A DNA stretch of 64,000 nt from the NCBI GenBank assembly GCA_902632605.1, contig CACPDB010000004.1:96511-160510 (forward strand), given 5' to 3'. How positions within the stretch are numbered: position 1 is the first letter of the stretch; every line of letters starts with the position of its first letter. Positions 27,078 through 34,670 of this stretch are shown in pieces. The position numbers and the translations under genes are program-made. The notes below the pieces were generated by a model. It ran no database searches. It saw only the letters and a list, made by a program, of their open reading frames with translations, and was not told the DNA's origin. The stretch comes from an uncultured SAR86 cluster bacterium. GTDB taxonomy: Bacteria > Pseudomonadota > Gammaproteobacteria > Magnimaribacterales > AG-339-G14.

Positions 27078-27650
27078 TTAAGCTTTAGGAAGCGTTACTC
27101 CTTTTTGACCTTGGTACTTTCCATCCCTGTCTTTATAACTAGTCTCGCAAACTTCATCTGATTGAAAAAATAACATTTGAGCTACCCCCTCATTTGCGTA
27201 AATTTTCGCCGGTAGACTAGTAGTATTTGAAAATTCTAAAGTTACGTGCCCTTCCCATTCTGGCTCAAGAGGAGTTACATTTACTATAATTCCACATCTT
27301 GCATAAGTTGATTTTCCAAGACAAATCGTAAGAACATCTCTTGGAATTTTAAAGTACTCAATTGTTCTTGCTAAAGCAAACGAATTAGGTGGAATTACGC
27401 ACTCATCTTGAACAACGTCGATAAAACTAGAACTATCAAATTTTTTTGGATCAACTGTTGCTGAATGGATATTTGTAAAAACTTTAAATTCATTTGCACA
27501 TCTAACGTCATAACCATAACTGGAAAGACCATAGGAAATTAATTTTTCATTATTTTCTTCATTAACTTTTATTTGATTGGGCTGAAAAGGAGAAATCATG
27601 TCATTTTCAAGAGACATTTTTTTTATCCAATTATCTGATTTGATAGACAT
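27078..27650 (-). CDS. dcd: dCTP deaminase
   Basis: A 190-residue trimeric-dUTPase-fold enzyme deaminating dCTP to dUTP for thymidylate supply. [30 protein letters not shown] with the catalytic Glu, and the C-terminal [12 protein letters not shown] that closes over the nucleotide are present. Length matches the mono-functional gammaproteobacterial enzyme. It follows recR by 5 bp and is likely in the recX-dnaX-recR-dcd transcript. Confidence 0.96.
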   Translation of the reverse strand: MSIKSDNWIKKMSLENDMISPFQPNQIKVNEENNEKLISYGLSSYGYDVRCANEFKVFTNIHSATVDPKKFDSSSFIDVVQDECVIPPNSFALARTIEYFKIPRDVLTICLGKSTYARCGIIVNVTPLEPEWEGHVTLEFSNTTSLPAKIYANEGVAQMLFFQSDEVCETSYKDRDGKYQGQKGVTLPKA

Positions 27651-27655
27651 AGTTT

Positions 27656-28255
27656 TTATTTTAATTCAGTTCTAAAGGAAATTGCTCTTCTGAGAGTATT
27701 ATTATCAACATAATTTAAGTCTCCTCCTGCCGGAACACCTTGTGCAATTCTTGTAACGGTTACATCTTTCTTTTTTAATTTTTCCAATAAAAAATAAGCA
27801 GTAGCCTCACCTTCTAATGTTGAATTCAATGCAAGAATAACTTCCTTTGAGTCATATTCATCAATGATCTCTAATAATTTTTCTATTCTAAGTTCTTCGG
27901 AGCCGATATTATCTATTGGTGAGAGAAGACCGTTAAGAACAAAATACCTACCGTCAAATTCAGATGTTTCTTCAATTGAATAAAGATCGGAAGTTGACTC
28001 TACAACGCATATTAAATTCTTGTTCCTATTTGTTGAGTTACAAATTTCACAAAGCTCTTGATCATTTAAAACATTACATTTTTGACACAATTGGATATTT
28101 AAAATTGCATCTTCAATAGATTTGGAGAGTGTTAAGCCAATTTCTTTATTTGAACTTAGCAATGAAAGAGCCATTCTTTTGGCTGATTTTGGACCAATGC
28201 CAGGAAGAGTCTTTAACGAATCAATTAATTCAGAAATTTTAGGACTCAGTTTCAT
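27656..28255 (-). CDS. recR: Recombination protein RecR
   Basis: A 199-residue RecR. The helix-hairpin-helix [16 protein letters not shown], the C4 zinc finger ([16 protein letters not shown]), the Toprim domain starting [14 protein letters not shown] and the C-terminal Walker-B-like [11 protein letters not shown] region are visible. It acts with RecF/RecO to load RecA at gaps. It overlaps dnaX by 17 bp. The ybaB/ebfC gene that usually lies between dnaX and recR is absent. Confidence 0.96.
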   Translation of the reverse strand: MKLSPKISELIDSLKTLPGIGPKSAKRMALSLLSSNKEIGLTLSKSIEDAILNIQLCQKCNVLNDQELCEICNSTNRNKNLICVVESTSDLYSIEETSEFDGRYFVLNGLLSPIDNIGSEELRIEKLLEIIDEYDSKEVILALNSTLEGEATAYFLLEKLKKKDVTVTRIAQGVPAGGDLNYVDNNTLRRAISFRTELK

Positions 28256-29726
28256 TTTTTCTATTAAATTTTACAGACTCGATTTTTAGCCCGCCCACAA
28301 TTTCATTGAAGTTTTTATCTTTTTCCATGGTTTTTTTTATATTTCTTCTAATTCCTTTATCTTTGTTTTTTTTCTTATATTCTGGAGTAAGTTTTAAATC
28401 AACATCATCATCGTAAATAAATATCAATTTCATTTTTAGGTAATCTTCAAAACTTTTTTCAATATCGGATTTCTGATCATTATTAAGTATAGATAGAACA
28501 TTTTTTGGAAAAGATAGCTTTAGCTTATCTTCTTGCAGAGTAACACTTGCTTGCTTGAGAAGATTTTTTGATATGCCGTTGAGATTTAATTCAGTGAATA
28601 TACCTGGCCACTGAAGTTGAATGTCGTCCTGATTTTTAATTGCTAAAGAATTTTTTTTTTGACTTTCAGGAGAAAAAGCAACCATTTTTAATAGGGTCAT
28701 TTTGAGGATTGAAAGAGAATCATAGCCCAAACTAAAATGCTTTAAATTGGAAAGTCCTAACTGGTAAAGAAACTGGAGTTTGGCAGGATCGGTTTTTAGA
28801 AAATCAGTTTCATTATCTTTAACTGCTTTTTTTTCAAACTGACTAATTGCAATTTCTTGAATTAGATTCATTAAAGACTTTAATAAAAATTCGTGATCTT
28901 CGTATTCTCCATAATTTTCAAGAATTGATAGAACCTCTGTTATGTCTTCATCTAAAATTGACTTTAATAGATTCGCAATAATTTCAGGTTCTGGTATTCC
29001 TAAAACCTCCCGCACTTCTTTCTCTTCAAGATTTCTATTGCAAAAGGAAATTACTTTTTCAGAAATAGATAGAGCATCTCTAATACTTCCTTGAGCAGCT
29101 TCGGCGATAAGCTTTAAGGAGTTTTCATCTGATTTTATTTTTTCTTTTGAAAAAATTTCTCCTAATTGTTCCGAAATGACTTTTACAGAAACAGAACTTA
29201 AGTTTATTTGTAGGCATCTAGAGATTATTGTCGGCAAAATCTTCTTATATTCTGTTGTTGCAAACATAAATATTACATGAGGAGGTGGTTCTTCTAAGTT
29301 TTTTAGTAGAGCATTAAAACTTTCAGGAGTCAGCATATGAACTTCATCAATCAAATAAACTTTATATTTTGACGAAGAAGGCAAATAAGAAATAGTTTCT
29401 AAAAGATTTTTAGTATCCTCAATACCTCTTCTTGATGCCGCATCAATCTCAATAAAGTCAATTGCCGCTCCTTCATTTATTGATGTACATGATTCACAGG
29501 CGTTGCAAGGTTCCGAGTTATCGATTAAGTCAGAACAATTAAGAGCTTTTGCTAAGATTCTGGCAATAGATGTTTTACCGATACCTCTAGTTCCTGTAAA
29601 TAAATACGCATGGTGAATATTTTTCGAGGAAATTGAATTTTTTAAAGCTGCTATGGCATGATCTTGACCAACAACTTCTGAAAATTTAGATGGTCTCCAC
29701 TTTCTTGCTAAAACTAAATAACTCAT
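28239..29726 (-). CDS. dnaX: DNA polymerase III tau (and possibly gamma) subunit
   Basis: A 495-residue DnaX, the clamp-loader ATPase. The AAA+ module shows Walker A FTGTRGIGKTS, a zinc site (C65-region: CSDLIDNSEPCNACESC), Walker B VYLIDEVHML and sensor 1 ATTEYKKILPTIISRC. Domain III ends near residue 350; after it comes a short tau-specific tail, so this tau is shorter than the 643 residues of E. coli. Codons 356-359 hold a run of ten A on the coding strand (28660-28651); one added or lost A brings a stop within 8 codons, giving 363- or 360-residue gamma-like forms. It shares one base with the recX stop (TAATG). Confidence 0.95.
   Translation of the reverse strand: MSYLVLARKWRPSKFSEVVGQDHAIAALKNSISSKNIHHAYLFTGTRGIGKTSIARILAKALNCSDLIDNSEPCNACESCTSINEGAAIDFIEIDAASRRGIEDTKNLLETISYLPSSSKYKVYLIDEVHMLTPESFNALLKNLEEPPPHVIFMFATTEYKKILPTIISRCLQINLSSVSVKVISEQLGEIFSKEKIKSDENSLKLIAEAAQGSIRDALSISEKVISFCNRNLEEKEVREVLGIPEPEIIANLLKSILDEDITEVLSILENYGEYEDHEFLLKSLMNLIQEIAISQFEKKAVKDNETDFLKTDPAKLQFLYQLGLSNLKHFSLGYDSLSILKMTLLKMVAFSPESQKKNSLAIKNQDDIQLQWPGIFTELNLNGISKNLLKQASVTLQEDKLKLSFPKNVLSILNNDQKSDIEKSFEDYLKMKLIFIYDDDVDLKLTPEYKKKNKDKGIRRNIKKTMEKDKNFNEIVGGLKIESVKFNRKNETES
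28651..28660 (-). other. A10 slippage site within dnaX
   Basis: Ten consecutive A on the coding strand follow the C of the CAA codon for Gln356. Reading in the -1 frame (or after one extra A) ends QKKKFFSN-stop; after loss of one A it ends QKKIL-stop. This mirrors programmed or transcriptional slippage that makes gamma in E. coli and Thermus dnaX. Function here is inferred. Confidence 0.6.
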
Positions 29727-30181
29727 TATTTAAATAATTGGTTTATTTGATCAAATTCGAAACCTCTCTGTAAAAGAAATTTTTTTGCTCGAGGAATATC
29801 TTCTTCTACAAAATCGTTATCAACAATAAATTTTTTATTAAACTCTTTTTTTATAATTTCCATCCAATTTATTTCATCAGAATACACTATCTTACTTATG
29901 AGGTTTTCACTTATTCCTCTGGATTTGAGCTCAAAAGAAATTTTTTCAGGACCAAATCCTTTTACACTTCTCGATCGAGTATAGGATTCAGCAAATCTCG
30001 CATCAGACTGCAAATTTTCTTCTTTTAACTTTGTTAACTCTTCAAAAAGCTTTTCTTCTGAATCCACTCTATCCTTCAACTTATTGATTAATTCTTTAAA
30101 GGAATGTTCTCTCCTGGATAAAAGATCTAAAATTTTGATTCTTATTTTATCTTCTTTGATAAATGTTTTTTTAAATCCCAA
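29726..30181 (-). CDS. recX: Regulatory protein RecX
   Basis: A 151-residue RecX-family protein built from three-helix repeats: ILDLLSRREHSFKELINKLK, then DARFAESYTRSRSVKGFGPEKI, typical of RecX helices, and a C-terminal RAKKFLLQRGFEFDQI repeat. RecX modulates RecA filaments. recA is not next to it, which is unusual since recX often follows recA. The start is a TTG at 30181, overlapping the end of the serine hydrolase gene by 11 bp; no ATG lies before the conserved region. Its stop and the dnaX ATG form TAATG. Confidence 0.85.
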   Translation of the reverse strand: MGFKKTFIKEDKIRIKILDLLSRREHSFKELINKLKDRVDSEEKLFEELTKLKEENLQSDARFAESYTRSRSVKGFGPEKISFELKSRGISENLISKIVYSDEINWMEIIKKEFNKKFIVDNDFVEEDIPRAKKFLLQRGFEFDQINQLFK

Positions 30182-31454
30182 GGGCCTTATAAACTAATTT
30201 TTCTACCTTATTGTTTATTCTTGGACTTCCTAAAACTTGTGACATGTTCACAAAAACTAAATCATTTTTAGGATCCACCCAAAATAAAGTTCTTGCAGCG
30301 CCTCCCCAAAAGTATGAATTATCTCCTCTTTTCATTCTCATTTTTTTTGAATTTAAAGCAACTCCAACAGTAACTCCAAAACCAAAAGCATCAAACTTGT
30401 AAGGCTTAGCTTTTTTTGCAACTTGATTAGAAGTCATTATTTCCACAGTCTCTGAATTTAAAATCCTTTTGCCATTGAGAGAACCTTTGTTTAAGAGCAT
30501 TGTTGCAAATTTAAGATAATCTTTAGCAGTAGACACCAATCCTGACCCGCCATCTTCTATAGATGCTACCTGAAAGAAGAAACTATCTTCTTTAGGATCA
30601 AGTAGTATTAATTTATTTTTTTGAGATGCTATGGAATCTGGAACATCCACGCCATACTCCTTAAAACCTTTTTTATGAGCATATAAATCAATCATCCTAT
30701 TTTGCTTTGAGTTAGGAACCTCAAAAAATGTATCCTTCATTTCCAAAGGATCAAAAATATTTTTCTTAAGAAATTCTCCAAAAGATTGATTGGATGCTCT
30801 TTCGATTACGCACCCAAGAATGTCCATGCCTATTGAATAAGTCCATTTTTCTCCAGGTTGATGCACTAGAGGTAATGTGGCTACTTTCTCAGAAAAAGTA
30901 CAAATATCTGGATAATTTTTTTTGGCAGGTCTTGCTAAGGAAACGTTATCTAAGAAATAATATGGATAAATACTTTCTTGTTCATAAATTTCTTTTATCT
31001 TTCCCTTATCAATGAATGAGTATGTTAAACCAGAAGAATGAGTTGCTAAATCTAACAAAGTTATAGATCTATCAAGTATTTCTAGTTGTTTAGTTTTTCT
31101 ATTAAAAACTTTTGTATTTTTAAATTCAGGAATATATTTCTCTACAGGATCTGAAAGAGATACCTTTCCTTGTTCAACTAGAATCATCAACGCAGCTCCG
31201 GTAATGGGCTTTGTCATAGAGTAAATTCTAAAAAGAGAATCTAAGTTCAAAGGAATTTGTTCTTCAATATCAGAAAAACCTCTAGTATCAGAAAAAATTA
31301 TTTCTCCATTTTGATAAATTAAAGTAACAAATCCAGGATAGTTACCTTTATTTATTTCTTTATTTAAATATTTGGTATATTCAGAGAAGTCGTAATCTGC
31401 AGAAAAACTAAAAATTGAGAAAGCTAAAAGACTTAAGTAAAAATATTTTTTCAA
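30171..31454 (-). CDS. Serine hydrolase, class C beta-lactamase/esterase fold
   Basis: A 427-residue exported protein with an N-terminal signal peptide ending near SFSA. The catalytic SxxK is SMTK (in RIYSMTKPITGAALM), the second motif YSI (WTYSIGMDILG) fits YxN/S, and the C-terminal GFGFGV-like and FWGGAARTLFWVDP segments are typical of the family PF00144. Members are esterases, DD-peptidases or beta-lactamases. The extended substrate pocket cannot be read by eye, so resistance should not be assumed. It is followed closely by recX. Confidence 0.88.
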   Translation of the reverse strand: MKKYFYLSLLAFSIFSFSADYDFSEYTKYLNKEINKGNYPGFVTLIYQNGEIIFSDTRGFSDIEEQIPLNLDSLFRIYSMTKPITGAALMILVEQGKVSLSDPVEKYIPEFKNTKVFNRKTKQLEILDRSITLLDLATHSSGLTYSFIDKGKIKEIYEQESIYPYYFLDNVSLARPAKKNYPDICTFSEKVATLPLVHQPGEKWTYSIGMDILGCVIERASNQSFGEFLKKNIFDPLEMKDTFFEVPNSKQNRMIDLYAHKKGFKEYGVDVPDSIASQKNKLILLDPKEDSFFFQVASIEDGGSGLVSTAKDYLKFATMLLNKGSLNGKRILNSETVEIMTSNQVAKKAKPYKFDAFGFGVTVGVALNSKKMRMKRGDNSYFWGGAARTLFWVDPKNDLVFVNMSQVLGSPRINNKVEKLVYKALGI

Positions 31455-31467
31455 AATTGAACCTCAG

Positions 31468-32187
31468 TTAATCGATGATGTAAGTATTAAATAATAAACT
31501 ATTTGTAGAGTAATTTTCATACTCTTCACAAGCATTTTCAATTCCATTTATTTTTATAAGATCAAGATCGTTTACAACAAAATTTGTTTCCAAATAAAAC
31601 AAAAAATTAAAATCTATCATACTAAAATCTGGAGTAAGGACTGCTTGATTATATGGCTTATCAACAAAAATAGAATTGCTTCTTATTTGAGATATTAAAT
31701 AATTCAAATCAAATCCATCTTTTAGTTTACAAAAGCCTATATAAGTCTGATCGCCATCTAAGAAATCATAACCATTTACAATTTTAGTTTCATAAAATGT
31801 CTGTTTTTGAGTGTCACAGGCAATTATTTCATCTTTACTACTCAACCAATTTTTATAAATTTCGGAGTTTTCAGCAAATTCATAAAATGCTTTTTTTTCC
31901 AAATCATTTTCGAAAATATCAAGCCAAGAAAAATCATATTTTTTTTGCTTGAAAGATGGATCCATGTACTTAGTTTCTTTATGCAATCCATGTTGATCCT
32001 TGAGATTTTTTAAGAATCCTAAATAAGATATTAATTCATTATTCAAATCTTGAGCTTTAAAGCCATCATTATATGTACACCATGAAAATTCATAAATTTT
32101 TTTACCTTGCATTGATATGTTTTCATTGTTTTGGGAACAACCAAAAAGAATAAATAAAACTAAACAAAAAAATGTAATTGGCTTCAT
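31468..32187 (-). CDS. Lipoprotein of unknown function
   Basis: A 239-residue protein not recognised. It has a lipoprotein signal (FCLVLFILFGC, Cys17). The mature part is acidic and aromatic-rich, with several cysteines (about residues 37, 124, 151, 223) that could form disulfides in the periplasm, and the segment DFSWLDIFENDLEKKAF. Its ATG overlaps the nadC stop by 4 bp (ATGA), so it is translated with nadC and nadA, yet nothing ties it to NAD synthesis. The serine hydrolase gene follows 13 bp later. Conserved only in close relatives, I would guess. Confidence 0.6.
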   Translation of the reverse strand: MKPITFFCLVLFILFGCSQNNENISMQGKKIYEFSWCTYNDGFKAQDLNNELISYLGFLKNLKDQHGLHKETKYMDPSFKQKKYDFSWLDIFENDLEKKAFYEFAENSEIYKNWLSSKDEIIACDTQKQTFYETKIVNGYDFLDGDQTYIGFCKLKDGFDLNYLISQIRSNSIFVDKPYNQAVLTPDFSMIDFNFLFYLETNFVVNDLDLIKINGIENACEEYENYSTNSLLFNTYIID

Positions 32188-33017
32188 AAAATATTTAAAG
32201 AAAAATCTATGGACTTAATATTTTTTGTAAGATCTCCTAAAGAAATAAAATGTATAGCAAGTTCTTTATATTTTTTAATATCTTCAGGCTTCTTTATTCC
32301 AGAAACTTCAATCAAACATTTGTCTTCAATCAGAGAAATTGCCTTTTTTATTTCGCTAAGATTTAAGTTATCCAATAATAAAATATCTGGTTTGCTTTTC
32401 AATGCTAGTTTTATTTGAGACAGCTTTTCAATCTCAATCTCTAAAAAATCTCCCCTTTTTAAAAATTTAATATCTTTTATTTTTTTTATACCGCCAAAAG
32501 CTTTTAAATGATTATCTTTAAGCATAATTGCATCAAAAAGCCCGAACCTATGATTTTTGGCTCCTCCAATAAAAGTTGAATACTTTTGTTCGTATCTAAG
32601 TCCGGGAAGAGTTTTTCTGGTATCTAATAATTCGATGTTGCTGTTTTTGAGAAGTTTTGAATATTTATTAGTTTTAGTGGAGATTCCAGACATCATTTGT
32701 AAAAAATTTAAAGCTGTCCTTTCCCCTGAGAGAATTGATTTCGAGCTTGCGTTTATTTCAGCAATCACATTATCTTTTTTAAAGGTCTCTCCTTCAATTA
32801 CGTTCCATTTAATTTCTGCTTTCTTATCAATTTGCTTAAAAGATTCCTCAAACCATAAGCTGCCACTTAAAATTCCTTTTTCCCGAGATATAAGGGACGC
32901 TCTTAAAACATTCTTGGGATTAATATTTTTTGCCTTTAAAGAAAGATCACTCTCATATCCATCTTCAAGTAAAGCTCTCTTTACACTATCACTGACTATA
33001 CTTTTTTTTAATTTCAA
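32184..33017 (-). CDS. nadC: Quinolinate phosphoribosyltransferase (decarboxylating)
   Basis: A 277-residue NadC converting quinolinate and PRPP to nicotinate mononucleotide, CO2 and PPi in de novo NAD synthesis. ERTALNFLQMMSGIST, DTRKTLPGLR, GGAKNHRFGLFDAIMLKDNH and LIEVSGIKKPEDI are diagnostic. It starts 1 bp after the nadA stop, so nadA-nadC form an operon; nadB is not in the window. Confidence 0.96.
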   Translation of the reverse strand: MKLKKSIVSDSVKRALLEDGYESDLSLKAKNINPKNVLRASLISREKGILSGSLWFEESFKQIDKKAEIKWNVIEGETFKKDNVIAEINASSKSILSGERTALNFLQMMSGISTKTNKYSKLLKNSNIELLDTRKTLPGLRYEQKYSTFIGGAKNHRFGLFDAIMLKDNHLKAFGGIKKIKDIKFLKRGDFLEIEIEKLSQIKLALKSKPDILLLDNLNLSEIKKAISLIEDKCLIEVSGIKKPEDIKKYKELAIHFISLGDLTKNIKSIDFSLNIL

Positions 33018-33018
33018 T

Positions 33019-34056
33019 TTATTTGAAGTTGACCATTCTGTCTAAAGAAATCCTTGCTTCTGCCATTATTTTTTCGTCCAAGGAAATTTCGTTTGTTTTA
33101 TTTTTAACAGCGTCGTATAAATTCATAAGCGAATTCATGCCCATCCAAGGACACATGGAACAACTATTACAAGTTGCGCCATTTCCAGCAGTTGGAGCTT
33201 CGTAAAATTCTTTCTCTGGATTATTTTTTAGAAGCTGGTAAAAGATACCTTTATCTGTTGCAACAATAAATTTTTTTGCTTTGGATAAATTTGCATAATT
33301 TATTAGTTGAGATGTAGAGCCAACACTATCTGCCAGATCAACTACGGATGATGGTGATTCAGGATGAACTAGGATTTCTGCATCAGGATGAAGTTTTATT
33401 AGTTTCTTTAATCCCTCGTGCTTAAACTCTTCATGAACAACACATGCTCCGTCCCACATGATCATATCTGCTTTTGTTTGATTTCTTATATAACTACCCA
33501 GGTGCTTATCAGGAGCCCATAAAATCTTTTTACCTTCTGAATCTAAGTAATCTACGACTTCAAGAGCAATACTCGAGGTAACTACCCAATCAGCTAGAGC
33601 TTTTACTTCAGCTGAAGTATTAGCATAAACAACTATTTCTCTATCGGAGTAAGATTCACAGAATTTTTTAAAATCATCAGCTGGACAGCCTAAATCAAGG
33701 GAGCATGTTGCTTCCAGTGTCGGCATTATTATTTTTTTTTCTGGACTCAAGATTTTAGCTGTTTCACCCATGAACTTTACTCCAGACACAATAATTGTTT
33801 CCGAGTCAGATATTGACCCTGCTTTTGCCATTTGTAATGAATCGGAAACACAGCCGTTTAATTCTTCTGTAATTTTTTGTATTTTTGGATCAGTATAATA
33901 ATGAGAAATAAGATAAATATTTTCTTCTAAAACTATTTTCTTTATTTTTTTAATAAGACTTTCTTCAGAAAGAGGTTTTTCTGAATTGCTAAATATTTTC
34001 TGCTTGTGTTTCTTAAGCAGACTTTTAGGAACTAAGTTAATATTTGAAGATTCCAT
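33019..34056 (-). CDS. nadA: Quinolinate synthase
   Basis: A 345-residue [4Fe-4S] enzyme that condenses iminoaspartate with dihydroxyacetone phosphate to quinolinate. [52 protein letters not shown] and [18 protein letters not shown] (cluster cysteines) are present. Start ATG at 34056. nadC follows after 1 bp. Its promoter lies in the 56-bp gap to the divergent yqgE start. Confidence 0.97.
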   Translation of the reverse strand: MESSNINLVPKSLLKKHKQKIFSNSEKPLSEESLIKKIKKIVLEENIYLISHYYTDPKIQKITEELNGCVSDSLQMAKAGSISDSETIIVSGVKFMGETAKILSPEKKIIMPTLEATCSLDLGCPADDFKKFCESYSDREIVVYANTSAEVKALADWVVTSSIALEVVDYLDSEGKKILWAPDKHLGSYIRNQTKADMIMWDGACVVHEEFKHEGLKKLIKLHPDAEILVHPESPSSVVDLADSVGSTSQLINYANLSKAKKFIVATDKGIFYQLLKNNPEKEFYEAPTAGNGATCNSCSMCPWMGMNSLMNLYDAVKNKTNEISLDEKIMAEARISLDRMVNFK

Positions 34057-34112
34057 ATATTCTTAAATGTAGAGGTGATTTTAATGAATATAATCAATTT
34101 ATTGAAATAAAA

Positions 34113-34670
34113 ATGATTACAAAACTAGAAAATAGTTTCTTATATTTTTGTGAGACTGATGAAGAAGAAAGCTACTTTAAAAATGCTTTAATTTACTTAT
34201 GCAAAAATGATAAAGACGGTTCGTTTGGGATTATTATAAATAAAAAAATAAAAATAAATTTAAAAGACTTTGCCTTACAGTCCGACAAAGAGCTAGAAGA
34301 AATTCTCAATGATGACAAGGTATTTCTAGGAGGTCCAGTTACGCCTTTTTCACCATTTGTGCTTCACAGTTTAGAAAAAAAATATGATGAAACTCATACG
34401 ATTACCTCTGATATTGGAGTTTCATCAAAGCAAGATATAATTCAGTCAATTCTGAATAAAAATTTTCCTGAAAAATTTATAGTCTCATTTGGTTATACCG
34501 GATGGGGTTCTGGCCAACTTGAAAAAGAGATACAGCGAGGTTCTTGGATAATAATTCCTGCTAATGAGCAAATAATCTTTTCAACTAAGAGTGATAAAAA
34601 GATAGAAGAGGCGAGTAAACTTGCAGGCTTTAATCTAAATTTGGTGAGTAGTAATCATGGTAAGGCTTAG
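34113..34670 (+). CDS. yqgE: YqgE/AlgH family (UPF0301) protein
   Basis: A 185-residue cytoplasmic protein. Family landmarks are SFLYFCETDEEES (usually 'LIAMP..F..SV' area), GSFGIIINKK, FLGGPV, and FGYTGWGSGQLEKEIQRGSW. YqgE/AlgH has been linked to alginate and other regulation, but no biochemical activity is settled. I start at the ATG at 34113, with TATAAT at 34089-34094 upstream, and not at a TTG inside the nadA coding region. It overlaps the dsbD start by 14 bp, so the two are cotranscribed. Confidence 0.88.
   Translation: MITKLENSFLYFCETDEEESYFKNALIYLCKNDKDGSFGIIINKKIKINLKDFALQSDKELEEILNDDKVFLGGPVTPFSPFVLHSLEKKYDETHTITSDIGVSSKQDIIQSILNKNFPEKFIVSFGYTGWGSGQLEKEIQRGSWIIIPANEQIIFSTKSDKKIEEASKLAGFNLNLVSSNHGKA

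Noticed and set aside
28651-28660. Treating the A10 run as a sequencing error that breaks dnaX
   Set aside because: The given length keeps the reading frame intact through to a tau-like tail and a natural overlap with recR, so the base count is consistent.
30171-31454. Antibiotic-resistance beta-lactamase
   Set aside because: SxxK and YxS are shared by esterases and DD-peptidases in the same fold family; there is no specific evidence for beta-lactam hydrolysis.
32557-33045. Long plus-strand frame of 162 codons opposite nadC
   Set aside because: It is entirely antisense to nadC, whose protein matches its family over full length; the antisense product has no recognisable features.
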